Source: an uncultured Clostridia bacterium
GTDB lineage: Bacteria > Bacillota > Clostridia > TANB77 > CAG-508
Reading direction: 5' to 3'
DNA length: 59,344 nt
Assembly: GCA_944390405.1 (NCBI GenBank)
Contig: CALXPS010000006.1
Location: 1 to 59,344, forward strand
Shown here: piece after piece, positions 1-7,845 of the stretch
How positions within the stretch are numbered: position 1 is the first letter of the stretch
How the letters are laid out: each line of letters begins with the position of its first letter
Notes under the pieces: generated by a model
Told to the model about the DNA's origin: nothing
The model's database searches: none
What the model saw: only the letters and a program-made list of their open reading frames with translations
Position numbers and translations under genes: made by a program

Positions 1-92
1 TTAGAATTAAACCCTTTTTGTAATGCTGGAGCTGTTGATTTTGTAGTTGATGTTTTTCTACCTTTTCTTACTAATTGATTGATTGTTGGCAC
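1..92 (-). CDS. rpsL: 30S ribosomal protein S12, N-terminal part (runs off the window)
   Basis: The reverse strand from 92 reads GTG then PTINQLVRKGRKTSTTKSTA and continues to about residue 30 at the window edge. This is the canonical S12 N-terminus, a decoding-centre protein of the 30S subunit. The start is GTG at 92-90, with a strong Shine-Dalgarno AGGAGGTG at 102-109. Only the 5' end is present, so the streptomycin-site loops cannot be inspected. In Firmicutes it normally heads the str operon (rpsL-rpsG-fusA-tuf), which would lie to the left. Confidence 0.95.
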   Translation of the reverse strand, partial: MPTINQLVRKGRKTSTTKSTAPALQKGFNS

Positions 93-134
93 TTGTTTTT
101 TCACCTCCTGAAAAAATAAACATTAACGTTTTAT

Positions 135-164
135 ATTATACCACTTATATAAGCTAAACGTCAA
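135..164 (-). promoter_or_regulatory. Sigma-A promoter of rpsL
   Basis: On the reverse strand, -35 TTGACG (164-159), an 18-nt spacer and -10 TATAAT (140-135) lie about 43 bp upstream of the rpsL start. This is a near-consensus housekeeping promoter, as expected for a ribosomal protein operon. Confidence 0.8.
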
Positions 165-270
165 TACTTTTCGTAATTTTTTTGTTGTAAGTATTTGTTA
201 AGTAATTCGTGGTAAAATTTTTGCCTATAAATCTTTGCGTATAATTTAGATTGTTTTTTATTAAATTTTT

Positions 271-810
271 TTACTTGATTATATTTATATATTCTATTAA
301 TCTTCTTATAACTTCGCTTGTTGTATCTCCTTGCATATTGAATTTGTTTTCTATTTTCTTATATGCATTTTTATAGTATCTTATATCAGCTTTTATATCT
401 TTTAGGTAATAATTCCTTTCAGCTTTTGTTTCTATTATTAGAGGATATACATTATCATCTTCATCAGCATAGACTAATCTTTTTAAAATATTTTCTGGTG
501 TATCTTGAAGTTCTATTGCTATGACTTTAGGCTGTTTCAGTGCGGATATGAAAAATCTTTCGTAGAAAATTGGTGATACTGCTATTACTACATTGTCTTC
601 ATATCTATTTATGATGTCTAATAAAATTTCTCCTCTTTTTTCATGTCGTTCATAATCATTTTGAAATTTCTCTCGAAATGAATCTATTTTTTTATATCTT
701 CTTTTTATTTCGTCATCAATATCATCATAATCGTAGTTTAGTTCTTCACTTAGTCCTTTGCCTGTTGTAGATTTTCCAACATTTGTTATTCCAAATAATA
801 ATATCTTCAT
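271..810 (-). CDS. Shikimate kinase-like P-loop kinase, 179 aa
   Basis: A small cytoplasmic nucleotide kinase. The Walker A loop GITNVGKSTTGK is at residues 7-18, followed by the acidic DDIDDEI segment (about 29-35) typical of shikimate kinase and gluconate kinase-like proteins. The length matches single-domain members of this superfamily. It lacks the usual RxGE shikimate-binding pattern I would expect, so the substrate cannot be assigned. The ATG at 810 follows a GGAAGG ribosome site. It sits alone between rpsL and an IS remnant, so context does not help. Confidence 0.6.
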   Translation of the reverse strand: MKILLFGITNVGKSTTGKGLSEELNYDYDDIDDEIKRRYKKIDSFREKFQNDYERHEKRGEILLDIINRYEDNVVIAVSPIFYERFFISALKQPKVIAIELQDTPENILKRLVYADEDDNVYPLIIETKAERNYYLKDIKADIRYYKNAYKKIENKFNMQGDTTSEVIRRLIEYINIIK

Positions 811-991
811 TTATTTAACCTTCCTTTCTTTTTTTATTTTACATTTTATCATAAAATTTTATAAAGGGAAATACACTATGATAAAAATTTTATTACTGCT
901 TCGTAAGCAACTCAAAGAAGCTGTAATACCGGCAAATTTATTACTCTTTATTTTCCTTCGTAAATTTACCTAATTTTTTTATCAAAGTTTA

Positions 992-1772
992 TTATCTATA
1001 TATTAATTCACTTATTGCTTTATTTTCTAATATCTTCTTTAATTGAGGATATCCTTCTAAACTACCTTGTTTAAATGTATATATGCTTTTTGTTTTTACT
1101 TTTTTCTTTTTCATTTCTTTTATATTTTCTTCTATTTCAGATATATATCTTTCTGCATACTCTATAAAACTTTCTGGTAATATTTGTATATTTAATTTTT
1201 TTATTATATCTGTGCAACTTTCACTTGCATATGTTGTTATTACTTTAGCTATATTTTCTGAACCGTTTTTGCTCCAACTCATTCTTTTTTTCTTCATTCT
1301 CCTTGTAAGTCTACATTTCTTCATCTTCTGTATCTCTCACATGTGTTGCTATCTTTTCTTTTAGATGATAACTATCTGCTTCTTGGTATATTGTTGGCGT
1401 TTCCTTAGTTCCTGCCTGCAATTTATCATTTTGATGTGCTTCAACTTTTTCTTTTTCATATTGTTTTATTTCTTCTCCTAATCTTTGCACTATATTCCAT
1501 ACTGCTACTCCACTAATTGATAATCCTGTCATATTATTTATCATTTTAGCACATACTCTGTATGATACTTCTGATATTTTTTGTGCAACTAATTCTATTA
1601 TTCCTCCTGATACTTGTCCCATTTCTTTTATTTTTAATATTTCATCCGTTAGATATACACATTTGTTTTTACCATTTTCTTGTTTTTGGATATATTTAGT
1701 TCTTGTATATTCTACTAATCCCGTTTTTGCTTTTACTGTTGTTTTGCCCTTCTTGTTGATTGCACTTGTTCA
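992..1772 (-). pseudogene. ISLre2-family transposase remnant
   Basis: Two reverse-strand pieces belong to one ISLre2-type (UPF0236) transposase. The first (about 1772-1311) begins without a start codon and contains the family segments YLTDEIL, SGVAVWNIVQRLGE and ETPTIYQEAD. It stops after DEEM. The second (1324-992, another frame) carries the C-terminal RRMKKKRMSWSKNG region. The N-terminus and the whole catalytic middle are missing: about 215 residues remain of a protein normally near 450. The break is an internal deletion, unlike the single-base frame changes elsewhere in the window. It is a dead insertion sequence. Confidence 0.75.
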
Positions 1773-1806
1773 TTAAGCGAAACTGCAGTGAAGATATTTT
1801 TTTGAA
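1770..1806. repeat. Half-arm related to the palindrome at 4083-4212
   Basis: The stretch cattaagcgaaactgcag followed by tgaagatat resembles the left arm and flank of the 4083-4212 palindrome (cattaagcaaaaccgcag then agaagatat). The neighbouring gcacttgt also occurs, inverted, just outside the right end of that palindrome. It abuts the truncated 5' end of the ISLre2 remnant, so it may be a terminal sequence of that element. Confidence 0.5.
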
Positions 1807-1865
1807 TTGCTATATCTAAATTTTGATTTTTTAATAATGAAAAAGTGAAAAAATTAATTTAAGTT

Positions 1866-1917
1866 TCTATCAAAAACGTGAAAAAATGTGATAAATTATC
1901 TATCAAAAACGTGAAAA
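1866..1917 (+). promoter_or_regulatory. Pair of 19-bp direct repeats upstream of the DUF4143 gene
   Basis: tctatcaaaaacgtgaaaa occurs exactly at 1866-1884 and 1899-1917, a 33-bp period or about three helical turns. A degenerate third copy lies near 1837-1851. The second copy ends 5 bp before the -35 box of the DUF4143 promoter. The phasing and position suggest regulator sites; the regulator is unknown. Confidence 0.6.
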
Positions 1918-1922
1918 TACTA

Positions 1923-1951
1923 TTGACAAAATATAAAATATCTTTTATACT
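1923..1951 (+). promoter_or_regulatory. Sigma-A promoter of the DUF4143 ATPase gene
   Basis: TTGACA (1923-1928), a 17-bp spacer and TATACT (1946-1951). It is followed by a GGAAGGTGG ribosome site and ATGATG at 1970. Confidence 0.75.
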
Positions 1952-1969
1952 AAACTTAAGGAAGGTGGA

Positions 1970-3276
1970 ATGATGAAACGAAAAATATATGATGAGTTAG
2001 TCTATTGGAAAAATACTAATATTCAAAAACCATTAATGATTATAGGTGCAAGGCAAATTGGGAAAACATATATCATTAAACAATTTTGTGAAAAAGAATT
2101 CCAAAAAAATATATATATTAATATATTAGAACATCCAGAAATAATAAAAATATTTAAAGAAGAAATTAATACATTAGAAAAATTTAACAGAATGAAAATA
2201 TATTTAGATATCGATATAGATTTAGATAATACAATAATTTTCTTTGACGAAATACAAGAAAGTGAAGAATTAATTAGCAGTCTAAAGTATTTTAATGAAA
2301 GTAAAGAACCTTTTAAAATAATTTGTGCTGGAAGTTTATTAGGTGTAAAGCTAAAAAGAATGAAAACTTCTTTTCCTGTAGGAAAAGTAAAAATGTTAAA
2401 CATGTATCCTATGGATTTTGAAGAATTTTTAATGGCAAACGAGAGCATGAATCTAATCAATGAAATAAGAAAATGCTATAAAAAAAATGAAGCAATGGAT
2501 CCAGTATTACATGAAAAAGCGTTAAATTTATATAGATTGTATTTATGTATTGGAGGAATGCCAGAGGCAATAAATAATCTTTTAGATAATAATAAAGATA
2601 TATTAAAATTCGACAAAAGTATTATTGAAGATATTATTCAATCATATATAAATGATATGAATAAATATGTACAAAATAAATCAGAAGCCGTTAAAATAGA
2701 AACTATATATAAATCTATTCCATCTCAACTAATAAATAAAAGTAATAAATTCCAATACGGTAAAATATCCTCTAATGCTAGGAAAAGAGATTTTGAAACT
2801 GCACTAGATTGGTTAATTTCTAGCACAATGGTAAATAAATGTTCAATTTTGAATAAGGTTGAGATTCCTCCTCTTCGGATTTGTTAATGAAGATCATTTT
2901 AAACTATATTTGAGTGATATTGGTATTTTGTTAAGTTTATTACAGATAAAATATAATGATGTAATTTTAGATAAACTTTTATTATATAAAGGAATTATTG
3001 CTGAAAATTATGTTGCTACACAATTATTAGTAAATAAACATTCTTTAATGTATTGGGAATCTCGGAAATCAAGCAGAAGTAGATTTTATTTTATATAATG
3101 ATGATGGAATAATTCCAGTAGAAGTTAAAGCTGATAATAACATTGGAAGTAAAAGTCTAAAAATATATATGAATAGATATCATCCAAATTATGCAATTAG
3201 GATTTCAACCAAAAATTTTGGTTTTGCAAATAATATAAAGTCAGTCCCATTATATGCAGTATTTTTAATAAAATAA
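1970..3276 (+). CDS. DUF4143-family AAA ATPase, read through two +1 frameshifts at CGGA
   Basis: An AAA+-like ATPase with a C-terminal DUF4143 nuclease-like domain. The Walker A loop IGARQIGKTY is near residues 24-33 and Walker B IIFFDEIQES near 88-97. Reading frame 1 ends at 2887. Skipping one C at in-frame CGG 2876-2878 continues with GFVNEDHFKLYLSDIGILL. A second skip at in-frame CGG 3063-3065 gives YWESGNQAEVDFIL, the conserved core of the C-terminal domain, and ends with SVPLYAVFLIK at 3276. The combined product is about 434 aa, the usual family length, with no other damage. It would normally be called a pseudogene. The identical nature of the two breaks and of four others in this window argues for recoding. 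It has its own promoter and a terminator. Confidence 0.75.
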
Positions 3277-3288
3277 TTATCCCTATCC

Positions 3289-3320
3289 CGAGGCGACTAG
3301 AATTGCCTCGAGACTTTTTT
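3289..3320 (+). terminator. Terminator of the DUF4143 gene
   Basis: CGAGGC (3289-3294) and GCCTCG (3305-3310) form a short stem, followed by agactttttt. It lies 13 bp after the stop codon. Confidence 0.65.
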
Positions 3321-3419
3321 ACAGTAAGTAGCTTGTTTTCCTTGTCCTGGATCTATGTCAAGTTTTTAGACACATTTTTCTACGAATTTATATATTTTTT
3401 TCAAGCTTCGCTTGAGCAG

Positions 3420-3462
3420 TTGATATAAATATTAAAGGAAACCCTTAACATTTATATCAACT
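3420..3462. terminator. Inverted repeat at the 3' end of the IS3 remnant
   Basis: GTTGATATAAAT (3420-3431) pairs with ATTTATATCAAC (3451-3462), and inner TTAAAGG pairs with CCCTTAA. It lies just past the orfB stop codon and is likely the transcription stop of the original element. Confidence 0.45.
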
Positions 3463-3467
3463 TTAAT

Positions 3468-3776
3468 TTATGCTATATTTTTTATATATTCATTATATTT
3501 TTGATTTGGTGTTTTGTAATCAAGAGTACTATGTATTCTTACATTATTATACCAGCTTTCTATAAATTCAAATATAGCTAATTTCGCTTCATTAAATGTT
3601 TCATACGTATTTACATTTACTTCTTCTTTTTTTAATATGGCATTGAAGCTTTCCATACTTGCATTATCATATGGATAACCTTTCTTACTATAAGAATGTT
3701 TTATATTATTTTCCTGTAACAAATTTTCATATTCATTTGATGTATATTGACTTCCTAAATCTGAATGAAATATCAT
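3468..3776 (-). pseudogene. IS3 transposase OrfB, C-terminal fragment
   Basis: The fragment of about 102 residues carries the integrase-core motifs HSDLGSQYTS (second catalytic Asp) and ASMESFNAILKKEE (catalytic Glu), followed by the WYNNVRIHSTLDYKTP tail typical of IS3/IS150 OrfB. The helix-turn-helix and the first catalytic Asp are absent. No intact upstream frame joins it. Confidence 0.8.
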
Positions 3777-3883
3777 TCCTTTTGTTATTGTATAGGAAAA
3801 ATCAGCTTTTATCTTAGCTTTATATAAGATTTTTCCGTATACAACAAGAAAAGTAACATATAAAAGACCCGCTTTAGATTTAC

Positions 3884-3931
3884 TTATGTGGCTTTGCCAC
3901 TTTTCTTAAATTCCTCTGTATACGTTTTCAT
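3884..3931 (-). pseudogene. IS3 OrfA, first 15 codons
   Basis: The reverse strand from 3931 reads MKTYTEEFKKSGKAT then a stop. This resembles the start of IS3-group OrfA proteins and is preceded by GGAGTG. The rest of orfA was lost in the same deletion that truncated orfB. Confidence 0.55.
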
Positions 3932-4082
3932 ATATTAGACACTCCTTTTACATTTACATAATATTATATCATTTTTTTTTCAATTCGTAAAATTTTGTGT
4001 CTATATATCTATTCTAACACCATTTTTGTCAATAGATTTTTTATTTTTTTGTTTTCTAGTTGCATATTTCCCTCCTCATTAA

Positions 4083-4212
4083 GCAAAACCGCAGAGAAGA
4101 TATGTTTTGAAAAAGTCAACAAGTCTCCCACTGCGTGGGAAGTGACCTTAGGCCCCATATGGTGACCCTCGCGACTTGACTTTTTCAAAACATATCTTCT
4201 CTGCGGTTTTGC
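4083..4212. repeat. 130-bp palindromic element with perfect 37-bp arms
   Basis: Positions 4083-4119 are the exact reverse complement of 4176-4212 (arms start GCAAAACCGCAGAGAAG). The 56-bp centre contains its own perfect hairpin, TCCCAC-TGC-GTGGGA, and two GTGACC direct repeats. It lies directly downstream of the minus-strand gene at 4244-5023 and could terminate it. Perfect arm identity suggests recent insertion or gene conversion, as in MITE-like elements. Confidence 0.8.
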
Positions 4213-4243
4213 GACAAGTGCTAATCATATACATATGTAACAT

Positions 4244-5023
4244 CTATTCTTCAAATTTATATATATATGGTTTTATATCTGGTAGTAAATCATGTACATA
4301 TATTTTTGTCCCATCTTCTGTTGTTAAAGTTACATTAGGATATGTCATTATCATTTTTTTATTTCCCCAGTACTTATTTATAAATTCTGCTTTTTCTGGG
4401 TCTCCATAAATTCTATTATATTGCTCTATTACTTTTTCTTTGTTTTTTATATTTAAATTATTTTCTACTGCCATTCTCATTAAGAATAGATTCATCGCAA
4501 TACCTGAAACTAATGCATTTACTATCATAAATATTATTCCTACACAAGTTATTGTTTTTAGTTTTTTTATATTTATTTTAGTTTTTATATATTTAATAAA
4601 TCTATCAACTTGTGGATTTATTATTCTTATTAGCATTAAGCTCAAAATTCCCCAAAATATTGCATATAATAAGCATATTCTGCCATTTATATTTAATACT
4701 CTGTTAGAATAATCCCACCAACGTGCATCAAATATTATTTCTCCTAAAAAGCTTATAATATATTCAACAATAGAACCAACTAAACATCCTCCTAGAAATA
4801 GTGTATAATTGTTCTTATTAAAATATCTTAATGACAGAATTAATACAACTGCTCCTACTCCATATATGCCACAAAATGGTCCATAAAGAAAACTTTTTCT
4901 ACTTTCTAATACATTGTAGTTTATTAACGCAAATAGAGTTTCTACTACAAACCCTACGAAACTATATATTATAAAATATGCAAATATTTTCCATATACTT
5001 ATTTTCTGTATTTTTTTCTCCAT
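4244..5023 (-). CDS. Putative ABC-transporter permease-like membrane protein (CmpB/PF06541 type), 259 aa
   Basis: An integral membrane protein with about six hydrophobic segments. The family signature includes SFVGFVVETLF (about 20-30), the YGPFCGIYGVG loop (about 47-57), LFDARWWDYS-like DARWWDYSN (about 99-107) and NGRICL (about 113-118). The C-terminal 60 residues are soluble. The family is widespread in Clostridia and named after a permease, but its transport role is unproven. The ATG follows GGAGGAA. A paralogue lies at 57551-58318. Confidence 0.7.
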   Translation of the reverse strand: MEKKIQKISIWKIFAYFIIYSFVGFVVETLFALINYNVLESRKSFLYGPFCGIYGVGAVVLILSLRYFNKNNYTLFLGGCLVGSIVEYIISFLGEIIFDARWWDYSNRVLNINGRICLLYAIFWGILSLMLIRIINPQVDRFIKYIKTKINIKKLKTITCVGIIFMIVNALVSGIAMNLFLMRMAVENNLNIKNKEKVIEQYNRIYGDPEKAEFINKYWGNKKMIMTYPNVTLTTEDGTKIYVHDLLPDIKPYIYKFEE

Positions 5024-5055
5024 CTATTACTTTCCTCCATATTTTTAAAGAATGA

Positions 5056-5074
5056 GCGACCTCTGGTTGGTCGC
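5056..5074 (-). terminator. Hairpin after the aspartate kinase gene
   Basis: GCGACC (5056-5061) pairs with GGTCGC (5069-5074) across a 7-nt loop, 22 bp past the lysC-like stop codon. The following T-tract is poor, so intrinsic termination is uncertain. Confidence 0.4.
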
Positions 5075-5095
5075 CTGCTATATTTTTGTATTTTA

Positions 5096-5824
5096 TTATT
5101 CTACTATTGTTCCTTGGCTCTCTTCTTTAAATGTTGACTTTACAATTATTTTTACTTTCTTCTCCTGAGCTAATTTTACGCATTTATTATGTAAAACTCT
5201 CGCTCCATTATTAGCCATTTCTAACATTTTTTCATATGATATTTTATCATACCTTATTGCATTTTTATTTTTATTTGGGTCTTCTGAGTATACTCCATCT
5301 ACATCTGTAAATATCTCGCATTTTTTTGAGTTTAAAGCAGCTGCTAATGCTATTGCTGTTGTGTCTGAGCCTCCTCTGCCCAATGTTGTTATATCTCCAT
5401 TTTTGTCAATCCCTTGGAATCCTGCAACTACTACAATTTTACCTTTTTCTAAGTCCTGTATGACTTTACTTGTTTTTACTTCTGTAACATTTGCATCCCC
5501 AAAGTTTGAGTCTGTAATTATTGGAACTTGCCATCCTAAGTACGCTTTCGCCTCATAGCCTAGCTCTTCTAAACACATTGCTAACTTTGCAACTGATATT
5601 TGTTCACCCACTGACACTAACATGTCATGTTCTCTTTTGTTTGGTTTGTCTGTAATTTCTTTTTCCTGCCTAATTAAATCATCTGTTGTTTTTCCTTGTG
5701 CGGAAACTACCACTACTACTGCGTTTCCTTTGTTTTTTTCTTTTGTAATGTGCTTGCAAACATTAAATAATTTGTCTGTGTTTGCGACAGAACTTCCTCC
5801 AAATTTTTGTACAATTATTTCCAT
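5096..5824 (-). CDS. Aspartate kinase catalytic domain only, no ACT domains, 242 aa
   Basis: Aspartate kinase phosphorylates L-aspartate, the first step to lysine, threonine and methionine. The KFGGSSV nucleotide-binding motif is at residues 7-13, SVGEQIS near 71-77, TTLGRGGSDTTA near 146-157, and FTDVDGVYSEDP near 172-183. The protein ends at QGTIVE, exactly where the tandem ACT regulatory domains start in the usual 400-residue enzymes. The stop is clean and only 72 bp separate it from the next gene, so no ACT domain follows in any frame. It should lack feedback inhibition unless a separate regulatory subunit exists. dapA-dapB are 47 kb away. Confidence 0.85.
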   Translation of the reverse strand: MEIIVQKFGGSSVANTDKLFNVCKHITKEKNKGNAVVVVVSAQGKTTDDLIRQEKEITDKPNKREHDMLVSVGEQISVAKLAMCLEELGYEAKAYLGWQVPIITDSNFGDANVTEVKTSKVIQDLEKGKIVVVAGFQGIDKNGDITTLGRGGSDTTAIALAAALNSKKCEIFTDVDGVYSEDPNKNKNAIRYDKISYEKMLEMANNGARVLHNKCVKLAQEKKVKIIVKSTFKEESQGTIVE

Positions 5825-5932
5825 TATGGAACCTCTTTTTTATATAAAATACCCATAACATTTAAATTTAAATATTACTTTGTTTATTCTTGCATATTAT
5901 ATAACATTTTCTACAATTTTGTGAATAGTTTT

Positions 5933-7040
5933 TTAAGATTTTACTGTTGTTTTTAAATAGCTTTCAATAAATCCATTTAGATTACCATTCATCACTGCTT
6001 CTATATTTCCTTCTTCATAATTGGTTCTATGGTCTTTTACAAGTGTATATGGGCAAAATACATATGAACGAATTTGGCTGCCCCATGCTATATCTCTTTG
6101 TATTCCTTTTAGGTTTTCTATTTTTTCCTTTTGTTCTTTTTCTTTTAGTTCTAATAGCTTGGATTTTAACATTGTCATTGCATATTCCCTATTTTGTGTC
6201 TGAGATCTTTCTGTTTGACAAGCTGTAACTATTCCTGTTGGTATATGTGTTAATCTTACTGCTGATGAGGTTTTGTTTACTTTTTGTCCTCCTGCACCTG
6301 AAGCACGATATACATCCATTTTTATATCTTCTGGGTTTATATCTAGTTTTATATCTTCTGTTATTTCTGGCAACACTTCTGCTGATGCAAATGATGTGTG
6401 TCTTCTTCCTCCAGCGTCAAATGGAGATATTCTAACTAATCTATGAACTCCCATTTCACCTTTTAAATATCCATATGCATTTTCTCCTTTTACTAGAAAT
6501 GTTACATTTTTTATTCCTGCTTCATCTCCTTCTAGATAATCTAATTCTTGCACTTCAAATCCATTATTTATAGCCCATTTTGTGTACATTCTATATAACA
6601 TTTCTACCCAGTCTTGTGCTTCTGTTCCTCCAGCTCCTGGATGAAGTGTTACTATTGCGTTATTTTTATCATATTTGCCTGAAAGAAGAGTTCCTAACTC
6701 TATTTTTTTTATTTTTTCTTCTAAGTTTATTGTGCTTTTTAAAACTTCTTTTCCTAATTCTATGTCTTCTTCTTCAATCAATAATTCATTTAAACTTTCT
6801 AGGTTTTCTATTTCTGCTTGCAATTTTCTATAGTTTTCTATTTTACTTTGAATTCTTTTCATTTTTGTTAAAATTATACTTGATTTTTCTTGATTATCCC
6901 AAAAATCTGGTTTTGATATTTTCTGTTCTAATTTTTTTTTCTCTTCTTCTAGATTTGAAATGTCAAAGTGAATCACCTATTGTTTTTAGTTTTTCTTTTA
7001 GTAATATTATTTTATGTTTGTTTTCTTCTAATTCTATCAA
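5933..7040 (-). CDS. prfB: Peptide chain release factor 2, with programmed +1 frameshift
   Basis: RF2 releases peptides at UAA and UGA. The downstream frame contains RISPFDAGG, with the SPF anticodon-like motif, and SGAGGQKVNKT, with the GGQ catalytic motif. The true start is TTG at 7040 (ribosome site AAAGGGTG): 25 codons (IELEENKHKIILLKEKL...GDSL) lead to CTT TGA C at 6968-6962. A shift of +1 on CTT reads GAC and continues DISNLEEE. AGGTGA just upstream acts as the stimulatory internal Shine-Dalgarno. Total length is about 368 aa, normal for RF2. This is the classic RF2 autoregulation and implies UGA is a stop codon here. Confidence 0.95.
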
Positions 7041-7073
7041 ATTAGTATCACCCTTTCTTTTTTCATAGTGTAT

Positions 7074-7105
7074 TAAAATAAAGATGTATTAACATCTTTA
7101 TTTTA
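7074..7105 (-). terminator. Terminator between the BclA-like gene and prfB
   Basis: A perfect 14-bp stem TAAAATAAAGATGT / ACATCTTTATTTTA with loop ATTA, 50 bp past the stop of the minus-strand gene at 7157. Confidence 0.75.
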
Positions 7106-7156
7106 CATTTTTACAATATATCATGTATGTTCTTCTTTGTCAAATTACTTGCCTAT

Positions 7157-7676
7157 TTAAGCTATTTTTTCTATATCTATTCTTGCATTATCATACCTTA
7201 TATCTTCAATAGATACTCCATTTAATCTTAAAATATCGCCTGCCTGTAATCTTATTATTACTGTACTTGTTAACGTCATTCTATTGCTTGGACTATTTCT
7301 TATTACTGGCGATTCGTTGAAAGTATCTTGTATTGGCTCATTATTTACTGATAATATAGCATTAAAATTAAATGTTCCTGACACACTTTGAACTCCATAT
7401 AACTGGTAAGATACTTGATATATCCCTGTTTGGTTTATTAAAATTTCATCACTACCTTCAGTATGGCTTATTGCTGTTCCTTCTATTATATTATTTTGGC
7501 TAAATTTAATTGCAGTTGTTCCGAAGTTCTGTATTATCTCCATTTTTGGCAATTGCAACTAAAATACTGGGCTTATTTACATTATTATTTACAACAATAA
7601 TTGCTAAAATTATTATAATAATTAATAATAAAGATATGGTTACTGCTTTAATTATATTACTACATCCACAACACAT
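7157..7676 (-). CDS. Membrane-anchored TNF/BclA-C-terminal-like protein, via +1 frameshift at CGGA
   Basis: The start is ATG at 7676 behind a strong GAGGAGG site. The protein opens MCCGCSNIIKAV, then a single transmembrane segment (about 13-30). In frame, CTT is followed by CGG (7523-7521) and a stop six codons later. Skipping one C gives EL-GTTAIKFSQNNIIEG and a jelly-roll-like domain with TGIYQVSYQLYG, typical of BclA/C1q-like exosporium domains. The product is 172 aa. The downstream frame alone has no ribosome site, which supports one continuous gene. Its role is unknown; surface or spore-coat display is an inference from the fold. Confidence 0.65.
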
Positions 7677-7845
7677 AAAATTCCTCCTCTTTATATGTTA
7701 TGAATAAATTAAACACTTTGTTATTAAGCCTAACTAAATATTATATTTTTTAACATTTTCATTTTACTATGCTCTATTTTACCATATTGGTTTACATTAA
7801 ATCCAAAAATGATTTTATTATTATATGTATATTGTCTAATTAAAA

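Larger units (their letters stand above)
3357..4004 (-). mobile_element. IS3-family element remnant
   Basis: Related inverted ends are visible: TAGACACA...CTACGAATT at 3368-3389 and AATTCGTAAA...TGTGTCTA at 3982-4003. Between them lie the first codons of orfA and the C-terminal part of orfB; the remainder is deleted. The full IS would be about 1.2-1.5 kb, so roughly half is lost and the copy cannot transpose alone. Confidence 0.7.

Noticed and set aside
894..970. Two imperfect hairpins (ttactgcttc/gaagctgtaa and ggcaaattta/taaatttacc)
   Set aside because: Each stem has one mismatch in ten and lies in low-complexity AT-rich DNA downstream of the ISLre2 remnant. There is no clear terminator or element boundary.
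992..1622. ISLre2 break as another CGG recoding case
   Set aside because: The junction at about 1311-1324 has no CGG and over 100 residues of the middle are missing, so it is a real deletion.
1970..3276. Annotating the DUF4143 gene (and mtaB, spoIID, rhodanese, BclA-like gene) as pseudogenes
   Set aside because: All breaks are the same type and context (extra C making in-frame CGG before GGR). The downstream parts remain conserved and full length, unlike the truly degraded ISLre2 and IS3 copies.
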